From contig NZ_JAPELX010000001.1 in assembly GCF_026343335.1 (NCBI RefSeq), positions 2,294,001 to 2,358,000 of the forward strand: a stretch of DNA of 64,000 nucleotides. Reading direction: 5' to 3'. Position 1 is the stretch's first letter. Every line of letters starts with the position of its first letter. Under the pieces are notes generated by a model. That model saw nothing but the letters and a program-made list of their open reading frames with translations. It did not search any database and was not told where the DNA came from. Of the stretch, positions 1 through 8,673 are shown in pieces. This DNA comes from Streptomyces sp. NBC_00078. Its GTDB lineage: Bacteria > Actinomycetota > Actinomycetes > Streptomycetales > Streptomycetaceae. The position numbers and the translations under genes are program-made.

Positions 1-193
1 CCCGCGCCAGCTCCCCATCATCGAACGGGCCTACCTGCCCACGGCGAGAGAGGTCGAGGAGGCCGAGACGATCGTCAAGGCGGCGACCGCGCAGCAGGGC
101 GCACAGGCCCTTCCGGACGGACGGTTCATCGACGCGGCGGTGGTGGCGGCAGCGCAGCGCACCCTGTCCCTCGCCCGCCGGAACCACGGTTGA
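1..193 (+). CDS. CitE-like HpcH/HpaI aldolase/citrate lyase family protein, 3' end only
   Basis: The frame starting at base 2 stays open to a TGA at 191-193 and gives about 63 C-terminal residues, with a segment PDGRFIDAAVV followed by a final helix ending in LARRNHG. Such a tail (a PDG-R-x-D motif before the last helix) is typical of CitE-like CoA-ester lyases such as malyl-CoA or citramalyl-CoA lyases. The catalytic core lies outside the window, so the assignment rests on the tail alone. The stop codon lies inside the left arm of a 21-bp perfect hairpin that separates this gene from the convergent lgt. Confidence 0.55.
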   Translation, partial: PRQLPIIERAYLPTAREVEEAETIVKAATAQQGAQALPDGRFIDAAVVAAAQRTLSLARRNHG

Positions 194-231
194 GGGGCGC
201 CCGCGAAAACCGCGGGCGCCCCTCAACCGTG
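185..231. terminator. Bidirectional hairpin terminator between convergent genes
   Basis: Bases 185-205 and 211-231 form a perfect 21-bp inverted repeat with a 5-nt loop (aaaac). The core is GGGGCGCCCGCG paired with its complement. It sits between the end of the plus-strand lyase gene, whose TGA is in the stem, and the end of the minus-strand lgt at 255, so it can serve both. There is no strong T tract, which is common for Streptomyces terminators. Confidence 0.85.
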
Positions 232-254
232 ATGATCGGCCAACGGCCGACCGG

Positions 255-1238
255 TCAGCTCTTCTTGGCCGACTCGGCGCCGTCCTTCGCCTCTTCCTCG
301 GCACCAGCGGGTTCGTCGACGTCGTCGGCCTCGCCGGCAGCGCTCTCCACGTCCGTCTTCGGCGCCGAAGAGTCCGCCCCGTCCTTCTCGACGGCCTCGT
401 CAGCGGCCTCGTCCTCCGCGGCGGCCGGCTCGACCACGGCCTCCCGGCCCGGCCGCTTCTTCGACGACACCACGATGTACGTCACCGCGAGCAGGAACAC
501 GATCATCGCGGTCCAGTCGTTCAGACGCAGACCCAGGATGTGGTGGGCGTCGTCGACCCGCATGTACTCGATCCACGCCCGGCCCACGCAGTACGCGGCG
601 ACGTACAGCGCGAAGGCCCGCCCGTGTCCCAGCTTGAAGCGGCGGTCGGCCCAGATGACCAGCAGGGCGACGCCGATGCACCACAGGGACTCGTAGAGGA
701 ACGTCGGGTGGTAGTACCCGGGCACTCGGCCGTCCTCCGAGGACGTGATGTGCAGCGCCCAGGGGACGTTCGTCTCCTTGCCGTACAGCTCCTGGTTGAA
801 CCAGTTGCCCCAGCGGCCGATGGCCTGGGCGAGGGCGATGCCGGGCGCGATGGCGTCGGCGTAGGCGGGCAGAGGGATGCCGCGACGGCGGCAGCCGATC
901 CAGGCGCCCACCGCACCGAGCGCGATCGCGCCCCAGATGCCGAGACCTCCCTGCCACACCTTGAAGGCGTCCACCCAGTCACGGCCCTCGCTGAAGTACA
1001 GCTCGTAGTCCGTGATCACGTGGTAGAGCCGGCCGCCGACGAGGCCGAACGGCACCGCCCAGACAGCGATGTCGGCCACCGTGCCGGTCCGCCCGCCGCG
1101 GGCGATCCAGCGCTTGTTGCCGAGCCAGACCGCGACGAAGACGCCGATGATGATGCAGAACGCGTAGCCGCGCAGCGGAATGGGGCCGAGATACAGCACC
1201 CCATGCGACGGGCTCGGAATGTAGGCAAGTTCTTCCAT
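255..1238 (-). CDS. lgt: Prolipoprotein diacylglyceryl transferase
   Basis: Lgt transfers the diacylglyceryl group of phosphatidylglycerol to the lipobox cysteine of prolipoproteins. It is a polytopic membrane enzyme and catalyses the first step of lipoprotein maturation. The 327-residue product has about seven hydrophobic segments and the Lgt signature GRWGNWFNQE at residues 141-150. The last ~65 residues (after about 262) are a low-complexity Ala/Glu/Asp-rich tail beyond the usual Lgt core, probably a disordered cytoplasmic extension. It lies 84 bp downstream of a DsbA-like gene and is the last gene of the trpC-side transcription unit. Its usual partner lspA is also in this window at 42.6 kb. 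Confidence 0.95.
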   Translation of the reverse strand: MEELAYIPSPSHGVLYLGPIPLRGYAFCIIIGVFVAVWLGNKRWIARGGRTGTVADIAVWAVPFGLVGGRLYHVITDYELYFSEGRDWVDAFKVWQGGLGIWGAIALGAVGAWIGCRRRGIPLPAYADAIAPGIALAQAIGRWGNWFNQELYGKETNVPWALHITSSEDGRVPGYYHPTFLYESLWCIGVALLVIWADRRFKLGHGRAFALYVAAYCVGRAWIEYMRVDDAHHILGLRLNDWTAMIVFLLAVTYIVVSSKKRPGREAVVEPAAAEDEAADEAVEKDGADSSAPKTDVESAAGEADDVDEPAGAEEEAKDGAESAKKS

Positions 1239-1322
1239 GGCAGGGTCGACGCTACCGTGCCGGACCGGGCCGACGGCAGGCAGCCCGGCTACGGGTCCAT
1301 AACGGGCGGGTGTGAAACCGCC

Positions 1323-2093
1323 TTACCCCTTGTTGGCCTCCTGCACCATCTGCTTCAGCTTGGCCGGTGTCATCGTCTGGTCCTGGTAGATGTTCTTGCC
1401 CCCGAGCAGCACGGTCGGCGTCCCGGAGAATCCGCCGGACTTGAAGGCGGCGTTCGACTTGTCGACCCAGCTGTCGTGCTTGCTGTCGTTGACGCACTGG
1501 CGGAAGGCCGCCGTGTCGAGGCCCTTGACCTTGCCCGCGAGCTCGATCAGCTTGCTGTTGCTGCCGAAGGTGTCGACGGTCTCCTTGGGCTGGTTGTCGT
1601 AGAGCACGTCGTGGTAGGCGGAGAACTTTCCGGCGTCCTGCGCGCAGGCGGCGGCATTGCCCGCGCGAAGGGAGCCGGTGCCGCCGAGATTGCCGTCGAT
1701 CAGCCTGACCAGGTGGTACTCGACTCTGAGCAGGCCGGAGTCGGTCAGCTCGTGGATTGTCGGCCGATACGCCGCCTCGAAGGCCTGGCAGGCCGGGCAG
1801 CGGAAGTCCTCCCAGACCGTGAGCGTCGACTTGGCGCCGTCCTTGCCCACCGGAATCGCGAGACCGTCCTTGCCCTGCGCCCCGGAGGGCGCCACGGCCG
1901 GGCCCGAGGCCTTGTCGTCCTTGCCCGCGTTCGCGGCGACCACGCCGATCACTGCGGCGAGTCCCAGCACACAGACGACGCTCGCACCGATGATCAGCGT
2001 CCGCCGTCGCTTGTCCGCGGTCTTCTGCTTCTCACGCTCGACCGCCAGCCGATCCCGGGCGGTGCGCTTTCCCTCACGGTTCTTCTCGCTCAC
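1323..2093 (-). CDS. DsbA-like thioredoxin-fold membrane-anchored protein
   Basis: The 256-residue product has a basic cytoplasmic N-terminus (about residues 1-31), one membrane segment (about 32-54) and an extracytoplasmic DsbA/thioredoxin-fold domain with a CPAC active site (C99, C102) and a later cis-Pro motif SGTPT. It probably acts in disulfide formation or isomerisation outside the membrane. The GTG at 2093 is chosen because the following sequence begins directly with the basic SEKNREGKR segment typical of this family; the longer frame to 2216 would run through the hairpin at 2106-2136. The gene follows trpA and precedes lgt. A second paralogue with a CPVC site is at 32.7 kb. Confidence 0.85.
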   Translation of the reverse strand: MSEKNREGKRTARDRLAVEREKQKTADKRRRTLIIGASVVCVLGLAAVIGVVAANAGKDDKASGPAVAPSGAQGKDGLAIPVGKDGAKSTLTVWEDFRCPACQAFEAAYRPTIHELTDSGLLRVEYHLVRLIDGNLGGTGSLRAGNAAACAQDAGKFSAYHDVLYDNQPKETVDTFGSNSKLIELAGKVKGLDTAAFRQCVNDSKHDSWVDKSNAAFKSGGFSGTPTVLLGGKNIYQDQTMTPAKLKQMVQEANKG

Positions 2094-2105
2094 ACCCCCA
2101 GAACG

Positions 2106-2136
2106 AACCGGGGAGGCGCATTGCGCCTCCCCGGTT
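2106..2136 (-). terminator. Hairpin after trpA
   Basis: Bases 2106-2120 and 2122-2136 are a perfect inverted repeat (core CCGGGGAGGCGC), realistically a 13-bp stem with a short loop. It lies 45 bases past the trpA stop and just upstream of the DsbA-like gene, so it may terminate or attenuate trp transcription before the dsbA-like and lgt genes. Confidence 0.7.
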
Positions 2137-2181
2137 GCAGATCCACCCGTTCGGAGGACCCGCGTGACATCAACTGCCCGG

Positions 2182-3000
2182 CTACGCCTGTCCGCGCACG
2201 CCCTTGGCCAGCTCACCGGCGAGCGCGCGGACGGCCTCGACGCCGGCCGCGTCGTCCGGCGCGTCCAGCATCCGCTTCACGAAGGCCGAGCCGACGATCA
2301 CGCCGTCGGCGAAGCCGGCGACCTCGGCGGCCTGCCTGGCATCGGAGACGCCGAGGCCGACGCACACGGGCAGGTCCGCGCCCGCGGCCCGGGTGCGCTC
2401 CACCAGGTCCTGGGCCTGCGCGCCCACCGACTCACGGGTGCCGGTGACGCCCATCAGCGAGGCGGCGTACACGAAGCCGCTGCCCGCCGCGGTGATCTGG
2501 GCGAGTCGCGCGTCCTGGCTGCTGGGCGCGACCACGAAGACCGTGGCGAGGCCGTGCTTGTCGGCGTGCTCCCTCCACAGCGCCGATTCCTGCACCGGCA
2601 GGTCGGGCAGGATGCAGCCCGCGCCGCCCGCCTCGGCGAGCTCGGCCGTGAAGCGCTCGACGCCGTAGCGGTCGATGGGGTTCCAGTACGTCATGACGAG
2701 GATCGGCTTCCCGGTGGCCTCGTAGGTCTCCTTGACCGTGCGCATGACGTGCGCGATCTTGACGCCGCCGCGCAGCGCGATGTCGTCGGCGGTCTGGATG
2801 ACCGGGCCGTCGAGGACGGGGTCGCTGTGCGGCAGACCGACCTCCACGACGTCCGCCCCGCCGTCGAGGACGGCCTTGATGGCCTCGATGCCGCCGTCCA
2901 CGGTAGGGAACCCGGCCGGGAGGTAGGCGATGAGGGCGGAGCGTCCCTCGGCCCTGGCACCGGCGAGGGTGTCCGTCAGCAGCTGGATGTTCCCGCTCAC
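2182..3000 (-). CDS. trpA: Tryptophan synthase alpha chain
   Basis: TrpA cleaves indole-3-glycerol phosphate to indole and glyceraldehyde-3-phosphate and passes indole to TrpB through the alpha2-beta2 tunnel. The 272-residue TIM barrel shows the family motif [10 protein letters not shown], with catalytic Glu at about residue 53 and Asp at about residue 64, the same 11-residue spacing as in E. coli TrpA. The GTG start overlaps the trpB TGA (GTGA), indicating translational coupling that fits the equimolar complex. Confidence 0.97.
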   Translation of the reverse strand: MSGNIQLLTDTLAGARAEGRSALIAYLPAGFPTVDGGIEAIKAVLDGGADVVEVGLPHSDPVLDGPVIQTADDIALRGGVKIAHVMRTVKETYEATGKPILVMTYWNPIDRYGVERFTAELAEAGGAGCILPDLPVQESALWREHADKHGLATVFVVAPSSQDARLAQITAAGSGFVYAASLMGVTGTRESVGAQAQDLVERTRAAGADLPVCVGLGVSDARQAAEVAGFADGVIVGSAFVKRMLDAPDDAAGVEAVRALAGELAKGVRGQA

Positions 3001-4280
3001 TTGGCGTCCCCCTCGATCTCGGCGAGGTCGGCGGCGTCGGCCGCGACCTCGGCGTCGGTGTCGTACAGGCCGAAGTAACGGGCGGCCGTGTCCATGTCCT
3101 TGTCGCCGCGGCCGGACAGGTTGACGACGATCAGGCCGTCCTTGCCCAGTTCCCTGCCGACCTCCAGCGCACCCGCCAGGGCGTGTGCGCTCTCGATCGC
3201 CGGGATGATGCCCTCGGTGCGCGAGAGCAGGCGCAGGGCCTGCATCGCCGCGTCGTCGGTAACCGCGCGGTACTCGCCGCGGCCGCTGTCCTTGAGGTAG
3301 GAGTGCTCCGGGCCGATGCCCGGGTAGTCCAGACCGGCCGAGATCGAGTACGGCTCGGTGATCTGGCCCTCGTCGTCCTGCAGGACATAGGAGCGGGAGC
3401 CGTGCAGGATGCCGGGCTCGCCCGCGGTCAGCGTGGCCGCGTGCTCACCGGTCTCGACGCCGTGACCGGCGGGCTCGCAGCCGATGAGGCGTACGGCGGC
3501 GTCCGGGATGAAGGCGTGGAAGAGGCCGATGGCGTTGGAACCGCCGCCGACGCAGGCGACGGCGGCGTCCGGGAGGCGGCCGGCGCGCTCCAGGATCTGG
3601 CGTCTGGCCTCCACGCCGATGACGCGGTGGAAGTCGCGGACCATGGCCGGGAAGGGGTGCGGGCCGGCGACCGTACCGAAGAGGTAGTGGGTGCGGTCGA
3701 CGTTGGCGACCCAGTCGCGGAAGGCCTCGTTGATGGCGTCCTTGAGGGTACGGCTGCCGGACTTCACGGCGATGACCTCGGCGCCGAGCATGCGCATGCG
3801 GGCCACGTTCAGGGCCTGGCGCTGGGTGTCGATCTCGCCCATGTAGATCGTGCACTCGAGGCCGAAGAGGGCACAGGCGGTCGCCGTGGCGACGCCGTGC
3901 TGGCCGGCCCCGGTCTCCGCGATCACGCGGGTCTTGCCCATTCGCCTGGTGAGCAGCGCCTGGCCGAGCACGTTGTTGATCTTGTGGGAGCCGGTGTGGT
4001 TGAGGTCTTCCCGCTTCAGGAAGATCCGGGCACCGCCGGCGTGCTCGGCGAACCTCGGCACCTCGGTCAGGGAGCTGGGGCGGCCGGTGTAGTGGACCAG
4101 CAGGTCGTCGAGTTCGCGGGCGAACTCGGGGTCGTGCTTGGCCTTGTCGTACTCGACGGCCACCTCGTCCACGGCGGCGACGAGGGCCTCCGGGATGAAC
4201 TTGCCGCCGTATGCCCCGAAGTAGCCTTCGGGACTGGGGACTTGACCCTCCGGGTCAGGGATGAAGAACTCGCTGGGCAT
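2997..4280 (-). CDS. trpB: Tryptophan synthase beta chain
   Basis: TrpB condenses indole with serine to form tryptophan using pyridoxal phosphate. The 427-residue product has the PLP-lysine motif HTGSHKINN (K100), the glycine-rich phosphate loop [10 protein letters not shown] and the TrpB motif GRGDKD near the C-terminus. The ATG at 4280 is preceded by GTGAGG at a suitable distance. It lies 133 bp downstream of trpM and overlaps trpA by four bases. Confidence 0.97.
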   Translation of the reverse strand: MPSEFFIPDPEGQVPSPEGYFGAYGGKFIPEALVAAVDEVAVEYDKAKHDPEFARELDDLLVHYTGRPSSLTEVPRFAEHAGGARIFLKREDLNHTGSHKINNVLGQALLTRRMGKTRVIAETGAGQHGVATATACALFGLECTIYMGEIDTQRQALNVARMRMLGAEVIAVKSGSRTLKDAINEAFRDWVANVDRTHYLFGTVAGPHPFPAMVRDFHRVIGVEARRQILERAGRLPDAAVACVGGGSNAIGLFHAFIPDAAVRLIGCEPAGHGVETGEHAATLTAGEPGILHGSRSYVLQDDEGQITEPYSISAGLDYPGIGPEHSYLKDSGRGEYRAVTDDAAMQALRLLSRTEGIIPAIESAHALAGALEVGRELGKDGLIVVNLSGRGDKDMDTAARYFGLYDTDAEVAADAADLAEIEGDAK

Positions 4281-4406
4281 GCGGAAACCTCACGGTGAGT
4301 GCGTGGAAAAGACACTGATCGCCGTGGGGGCGGAGATGGTGGTTGACCGCGGACCGCTGTGGCCGGTCGCGCCCGCGCGGCGGTGGCCGCACATCAAAGA
4401 CAGCTC

Positions 4407-4425
4407 CGCGCCCCTAGTGGGCGCG
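4407..4425 (-). other. Stem-loop with the trpM stop codon in its loop
   Basis: CGCGCCC (4407-4413) pairs with GGGCGCG (4419-4425) around a 5-nt loop that contains the TAG of trpM. It could act as an mRNA processing or stabilising element between trpM and trpB. There is no T tract on the coding strand, so strong termination is unlikely. Confidence 0.4.
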
Positions 4426-4581
4426 CTGCCATCGACGGCCGTTCACCTGCCCGGGTTCGTCTCCGATGACGTACCTGACCCTACGACCGTGTACGCGGCG
4501 TGCCGGGGCGCGGCAGCCACGGGGGCGGCAGCCGCGCGCGAGGCGGGCGTACCGGTCCACGGTCGTCATGGTGGGAGTCAT
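4414..4581 (-). CDS. trpM: TrpM, small protein of the trp cluster
   Basis: A short minus-strand frame between trpC and trpB encodes a very arginine-rich peptide of 51 to 55 residues ending GQVNGRRWQRAH. This position and C-terminal sequence match the small TrpM protein described in the trpC-trpM-trpB-trpA cluster of S. coelicolor, which has been linked to tryptophan metabolism and development; its biochemical role is not settled. Two in-frame ATGs are possible, at 4581 and 4569. Neither has a strong Shine-Dalgarno sequence, and 4581 is chosen only because of an AGG about 10 nt upstream. Two CRPRGC-type cysteines occur near residues 14-23. It starts 22 bp after the trpC stop. Confidence 0.75.
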   Translation of the reverse strand: MTPTMTTVDRYARLARGCRPRGCRAPARRVHGRRVRYVIGDEPGQVNGRRWQRAH

Positions 4582-4603
4582 CGAGGGTAAGCCTAGCGGG
4601 TGA

Positions 4604-5413
4604 TCAGCTGCGGCCGTGCCGGAGTGCGGGATGCTCGCCCGCTGCCACCAGGTCCGACACCGCCGACTTGGGATCGCGGCCGGTGACCAGGGACTCGCCG
4701 ACCAGGACCGCGTCCGCGCCGGCGTTGGCGTAGGCGATGAGGTCGTGCGGGCCGCGGACGCCGGATTCGGCGATCTTGACGATGTGTGCGGGGACCTCTG
4801 GGGCGACGCGCTCGAAGGTGCCCCGGTCGACCTCCAGGGTCTTGAGGTTGCGTGCGTTGATGCCGATCACCTTCGCGCCCGCGTCGACCGCGCGCTCGAC
4901 CTCGTCCTCGTCATGCACCTCGACGAGCGGGGTGAGGCCGATGGAGACGGCGCGCTCGATCAGTGACTCCAGGGCCGGCTGGTCGAGGGCGGCGACGATG
5001 AGCAGCACGAGGTCGGCGCCGTACGCCCGGGCCTCCCACAGCTGGTACGAGGTGACGATGAAGTCCTTGCGCAGGACCGGGATGTCGACCCGTGCGCGCA
5101 CCGCCTCCAGGTCGGCCAGCGAGCCGCCGAAGCGGCGCTGTTCGGTGAGGACGGAGATGACGGCCGCGCCGCCCGCCTCGTAGTCCGCGGCGAGTCCGGC
5201 CGGGTCGGCGATCGCGGCCAGCGCGCCCTTGGAAGGGCTGGAACGCTTGACCTCGCAGATGACCTTGACGCCGTCGCCGCGCAGTGCGGCCAGTCCGTCC
5301 TTGGCAGCGGGAGCCTTCGCCGCGCGCTCCTTGAGCTCGTCGAGGCTGACGCGCGCCTGCCGCTCCGCGAGGTCGGCACGGACTCCGTCGATGATCTCGT
5401 CGAGCACACTCAC
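4604..5413 (-). CDS. trpC: Indole-3-glycerol phosphate synthase
   Basis: TrpC cyclises and decarboxylates CdRP to indole-3-glycerol phosphate, the substrate of TrpA. The 269-residue product is a full-length single-domain IGPS barrel with the motifs [11 protein letters not shown] (catalytic Lys), VLRKDFI and the phosphate-binding region near the C-terminus ([12 protein letters not shown]). It is not fused to TrpF, in keeping with the use of PriA. The GTG at 5413 is preceded by GGAAGGGGG. It is the first gene of the trpC-trpM-trpB-trpA group. Confidence 0.97.
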   Translation of the reverse strand: MSVLDEIIDGVRADLAERQARVSLDELKERAAKAPAAKDGLAALRGDGVKVICEVKRSSPSKGALAAIADPAGLAADYEAGGAAVISVLTEQRRFGGSLADLEAVRARVDIPVLRKDFIVTSYQLWEARAYGADLVLLIVAALDQPALESLIERAVSIGLTPLVEVHDEDEVERAVDAGAKVIGINARNLKTLEVDRGTFERVAPEVPAHIVKIAESGVRGPHDLIAYANAGADAVLVGESLVTGRDPKSAVSDLVAAGEHPALRHGRS

Positions 5414-5558
5414 GCGAGCGGCCCCCTTCCAGACGGTTGACTGTTCAAGCGGTTGACCTTCGGTTAAAACCGATGGTCACTGCGATGGTATCCGCAGGAA
5501 GGCTTAGGCCTCACATCCTGTTGACGCCGGCCCCTCTACCTGGACTTTCACCCATTGA

Positions 5559-6008
5559 TCAAGGATGCAGCCAGCCGCCGAACGGCGAGTTCCGGACAAC
5601 CGTGAAGACCAGCAGCAACGTCCCCAGCGTCCACAGGTGCACCGGCCCGAGGTCGATGCGCAGCGGCCGTCCGCGCGCCGAGCGCACCACCCATACGGTC
5701 CACAGCACGGCGACGCCCAGATAGCCGATCACGGCGAGGGCGTTGTCCTGGAGTGCGGCCAGGAAGTCCCCGTGGACGAACGAGTAGGCACTGCGCAGGC
5801 CGCCGCAGCCGGGGCAGTAGACGCCGGTGAAGCGGTAGAGCGGGCAGACGGGGTAGTGGCCGGGCTGGTTCGGGTCCACGGTGCCCACGTAGGCGAAGGC
5901 CCCGGCGACGGCCGCGAACATCCCGGCGGGGACGGCCAGTCTCGCCGCCACCGTCGGCGGGGCGCCGGGCGGCGTCACAGGCTGGCTCTCGGCGTTCACA
6001 CCTCGCAT
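5559..6008 (-). CDS. DUF2752 family membrane protein
   Basis: The 149-residue protein has an N-terminal membrane segment, the DUF2752 signature CPLYRFTGVYCPGCGGLRS (Cys-x8-Cys-Pro-x-Cys-Gly, residues ~56-74) and two more hydrophobic segments. The cysteine cluster suggests metal or redox chemistry at the membrane, but no function is established. It lies between trpC and an 84-residue membrane protein gene, from which it is separated by a hairpin. Confidence 0.8.
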   Translation of the reverse strand: MRGVNAESQPVTPPGAPPTVAARLAVPAGMFAAVAGAFAYVGTVDPNQPGHYPVCPLYRFTGVYCPGCGGLRSAYSFVHGDFLAALQDNALAVIGYLGVAVLWTVWVVRSARGRPLRIDLGPVHLWTLGTLLLVFTVVRNSPFGGWLHP

Positions 6009-6037
6009 TGTCCTCCCGATCGCAGGCCGCGCACGCG

Positions 6038-6069
6038 TGAGGGGCGGTCCGATGCCGGATCGCCCCTCA
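6038..6069 (-). terminator. Hairpin terminator after the 84-residue membrane protein gene
   Basis: TGAGGGGCGGTCCG (6038-6051) pairs with CGGATCGCCCCTCA (6056-6069) across a 4-nt loop with one G-T wobble. It lies 15 bases past the stop of the gene ending at 6084 and upstream of the DUF2752 gene start. Confidence 0.75.
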
Positions 6070-6083
6070 GCAGTCGTACGCGC

Positions 6084-6338
6084 TCAGCTCTTGGCGTGCG
6101 CCGCCTGGCTCTGCTCCAGCGCGTCCTGGAACGTCTCGTGCGCGTCCTTCGCCTGGCCGAGGCCCATCGCGCTCATGATCCAGCCGACGATGCCGCCGAC
6201 GACCACGATCGCCATGCCGGCCCAGAAGCCCACGGGCTCGGCCACCACCATGAAGGCACCCGAGACGCAGAAACCGATGAAGGCGATCGTGACACCGGTC
6301 CAGGCGGCCGGGGTGTGACCGTGGCTGCTGCCCGCCAT
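6084..6338 (-). CDS. Small HGxxx-type two-helix membrane protein
   Basis: This 84-residue product begins MAGSSHGHTPAAW, has two predicted membrane helices (about residues 14-33 and 37-58) with a short turn containing a Pro-Val-Gly-Phe-Trp stretch, and ends in a charged, possibly amphipathic tail. The start is supported by GAGGAG seven bases upstream of the ATG. It belongs to a small family conserved next to trp genes in Streptomyces. Its function is unknown; the association with trpE and the TIGR02234 protein suggests a membrane role linked to tryptophan metabolism, but this is inference. Confidence 0.75.
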   Translation of the reverse strand: MAGSSHGHTPAAWTGVTIAFIGFCVSGAFMVVAEPVGFWAGMAIVVVGGIVGWIMSAMGLGQAKDAHETFQDALEQSQAAHAKS

Positions 6339-6400
6339 GACTTGCTCCTCGTTGCTGTGTACGTGTGTGAGCCGGACGCTCAACGGACATTGTCCCGCAC

Positions 6401-6414
6401 GCGCACGCGTGCGC
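6401..6414. repeat. Perfect 14-bp palindrome in an intergenic gap
   Basis: GCGCACGCGTGCGC is a perfect palindrome in the 122-bp gap between the TIGR02234 gene and the HGxxx-type gene. It could be a protein-binding site or part of a weak terminator for the TIGR02234 gene. No function can be assigned. Confidence 0.3.
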
Positions 6415-6460
6415 TGCTCGGGGGTCGCTCCACGCGCGTCGGCGCCCGGAGAGGTGGTAC

Positions 6461-7093
6461 CTACGCGCTGGTGGGGTCCTCGCCGCGGTCGAGTGCCTTC
6501 CAGATGTCCTCGGGCCGGTCGGGGTCGACGACCGCGGCCCTGCGGCGGGTCCTGGGGGCGCCACCGCGTTCGTAGCGGCCGGACATCGCGGGCCACTGCC
6601 GGCCGTAGCGCAGGGCGAGCAGGCCGGCGACGAGCAGCAGGGCGCCGCCCGCGGCCGCGACGTACGGCCAGGCGGTGTGGCTCAGGGCGTGCACGGTGGC
6701 CGAGGTGTCGCCCGCCGCCTGCGCGGCCCTCTCGTCCAGTGCGGAGCTGTCGGAGACGCCCAGCAGGGCGGCGGCGACCGTACCGGCGCCGGAGAGCGCG
6801 AGGAGGGCCGAGACCAGCAGTCGTCCGGCCCTGCGGACGGCGAAGACGGCGACGAGAGCGGCGAGGCCCACTATGGCGAGCGCCGCGGGGACGCCGGTGA
6901 CGTCGCTTCCCTTGGCGGTCAGGGAGAAGGGGGCGCCGGCCACCGTCGCGGTCCCCTCGGACCAGCGCTGACGGGTGGCCAGCAGCGCCACGGCCGCGCC
7001 CAGCGCACCGCACAGCAGGGCAAGGGCGAGACTCCGGCGGCCGGCCCGGGAGGGGCCGTCGGCTTCGGAACGGGGGTGAGGAGCAGCAGTCAC
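6461..7093 (-). CDS. TIGR02234 family trp-associated membrane protein
   Basis: The 210-residue product has four predicted membrane helices and the early segment ATRQRWSEGT that characterises the 'Trp region conserved hypothetical membrane protein' family TIGR02234, which sits next to trpE or trpC in many actinobacteria. The likely GTG start (7093) has GGAG just upstream; an upstream start at 7102 would add only three residues. The function is unknown, with transport or sensing of an aromatic compound as a guess from context. It lies downstream of trpE beyond a strong hairpin. Confidence 0.85.
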   Translation of the reverse strand: MTAAPHPRSEADGPSRAGRRSLALALLCGALGAAVALLATRQRWSEGTATVAGAPFSLTAKGSDVTGVPAALAIVGLAALVAVFAVRRAGRLLVSALLALSGAGTVAAALLGVSDSSALDERAAQAAGDTSATVHALSHTAWPYVAAAGGALLLVAGLLALRYGRQWPAMSGRYERGGAPRTRRRAAVVDPDRPEDIWKALDRGEDPTSA

Positions 7094-7110
7094 GTACTCC
7101 ACTATCGCCC

Positions 7111-7140
7111 GAACCCCGGGTGAACCGTCACCCGGGGTTC
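7111..7140 (-). terminator. Hairpin terminator after trpE
   Basis: GAACCCCGGGTGA (7111-7123) pairs perfectly with 7128-7140 around the 4-nt loop ACCG. The 13-bp stem lies 34 bases beyond the trpE stop and 17 bases before the TIGR02234 start. Confidence 0.85.
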
Positions 7141-7174
7141 ACGTGAGAAGCACCCCGCTGCGGGGGAATGCGCC

Positions 7175-8662
7175 CTATTCGCCCAGTCTGTTCGCCGTGT
7201 GGACCGCGCGCAGGACCGCCGCCGCCTTGTTGCGGCACTCCTGGTCCTCGGCGACCGGGTCGGAGTCGGCGACGATGCCGGCGCCCGCCTGGACGTACGC
7301 CGTGCCGTCCCGCAGCAGGGCCGTGCGGATGGCGATGGCGGTGTCGGAGTCGCCCGCGAAGTCGAGGTAGCCGACGCAGCCGCCGTACAACCCGCGCCGG
7401 GACGGCTCGAGTTCGTCGATGATCTGCATCGCGCGCGGCTTGGGCGCGCCGGAGAGGGTGCCGGCCGGGAAGCAGGCCGTCAGGACGTCGAAGGCCGTGC
7501 GGCCGGCTGCGACCTTGCCGGTGACCGTCGAGACGATGTGCATCACGTGCGAGTACCGCTCGACGGACATGAAGTCGACGACCTCCACCGAGCCGGGTTC
7601 GCAGACCCGTCCGAGGTCGTTGCGGCCGAGGTCGACCAGCATGAGGTGCTCGGCGCGCTCCTTCGGGTCGGCGAGCAGTTCGTCGGCGAGGGCCTGGTCC
7701 TCCTGCGGGGTGGCCCCGCGATGCCGTGTGCCGGCGATGGGGTGGACCATCGCCTGTCCGTCCTCGACCTTCACCAGGGCCTCGGGGGACGAGCCCACGA
7801 CGTCGAAGCCGTCGAAGCGGAACAGGTACATGTACGGCGAGGGGTTCGTCGCCCTCAGGACCCGGTACACGTCCAACGCGCTTGCAGTGCACGGTGTTTC
7901 GAAGCGCTGGGAGGGGACCACCTGGAAGGCTTCCCCGGCCCGGATGCGCTCCTTGACGTCCTCGACGGCCGCCCGGAAGTCGGGGCCGCCCCAGAGCGCG
8001 GTGTAGTCGGGGAGTTCCGAGGGCGGGAGGACGGCCGGAGGCTGGGCGACCGGAAGCGAGAGGTCGGCCTCCATGGCGTCCAGGCGGGCCACCGCGTCCG
8101 CGTGGGCCTCGTCGACGCCGGTGTCGAGGTCGTTGTGGTTGATCGCGTTGGCGATCAGCAGGACCGAGCCCTCCCAGTGGTCCATGACGGCGAGGTCGCT
8201 GGTGAGCAGCATGGTCAGCTCGGGCAGCCGGAGGTCGTCTCTCTCCCCCGGGCCGATCTTCTCCAGGCGGCGCACGATGTCGTAGCCGAGGTAGCCGACC
8301 ATGCCGCCGGTGAAGGGCGGCAGGCCCTCCTGGTGCGGGGTGTGCAGGGCCTCGATGGTGGCGCGCAGGGCGGCGAGCGGGTCGCCGTCCTGGGGGACGC
8401 CGACGGGCGGGCTGCCGACCCAGTGGGCCTGGCCGTCCCGCGCGGTCAGGGTGGCCGCGGAGCGCACGCCGACGAACGAGTAGCGGGACCACTGAAAAGC
8501 CGTGCGCCCGTTCTCCGCGGACTCCAGCAAAAAGGTGCCGGGGCGCTCGGCGGCGAGCTTGCGGTAGAGCGCGACCGGAGTGTCGCCGTCGGCAAGGAGC
8601 TTGCGGGTGACCGGGATGACACGACGGTCGGTGGCCAGCTTGCGGAACGTCTCGAGGTCCAT
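7175..8662 (-). CDS. trpE: Anthranilate synthase component I
   Basis: TrpE converts chorismate to anthranilate with ammonia from a glutamine amidotransferase subunit (TrpG, not in this window). The 495-residue product, counted from the ATG at 8662, has the N-terminal LLES tryptophan-binding motif and the C-terminal chorismate-binding motif [14 protein letters not shown]. An in-frame extension to 8830 overlaps hisI and is rejected. The gene starts 11 bp after hisI ends, which leaves no room for a trpL-type leader peptide directly in front of it, so it is probably cotranscribed with hisI. Confidence 0.96.
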   Translation of the reverse strand: MDLETFRKLATDRRVIPVTRKLLADGDTPVALYRKLAAERPGTFLLESAENGRTAFQWSRYSFVGVRSAATLTARDGQAHWVGSPPVGVPQDGDPLAALRATIEALHTPHQEGLPPFTGGMVGYLGYDIVRRLEKIGPGERDDLRLPELTMLLTSDLAVMDHWEGSVLLIANAINHNDLDTGVDEAHADAVARLDAMEADLSLPVAQPPAVLPPSELPDYTALWGGPDFRAAVEDVKERIRAGEAFQVVPSQRFETPCTASALDVYRVLRATNPSPYMYLFRFDGFDVVGSSPEALVKVEDGQAMVHPIAGTRHRGATPQEDQALADELLADPKERAEHLMLVDLGRNDLGRVCEPGSVEVVDFMSVERYSHVMHIVSTVTGKVAAGRTAFDVLTACFPAGTLSGAPKPRAMQIIDELEPSRRGLYGGCVGYLDFAGDSDTAIAIRTALLRDGTAYVQAGAGIVADSDPVAEDQECRNKAAAVLRAVHTANRLGE

Positions 8663-8673
8663 GGCGGCTGACC

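Noticed and set aside
540..2447. 635-codon plus-strand open frame across lgt and the DsbA-like gene
   Set aside because: It is antisense to lgt, the DsbA-like gene and trpA, which have clear family motifs; high GC content keeps the opposite strand open.
4261..4590. 109-codon plus-strand frame between trpB and trpC
   Set aside because: It is antisense to trpM and the trpB start region and has no supporting ribosome-binding site; the trpM frame on the other strand matches a known family.
5414..5558. Possible trp leader peptide upstream of trpC
   Set aside because: The only short frame with a start (about 14 codons) has no tryptophan codons, and no terminator/antiterminator pair was evident.
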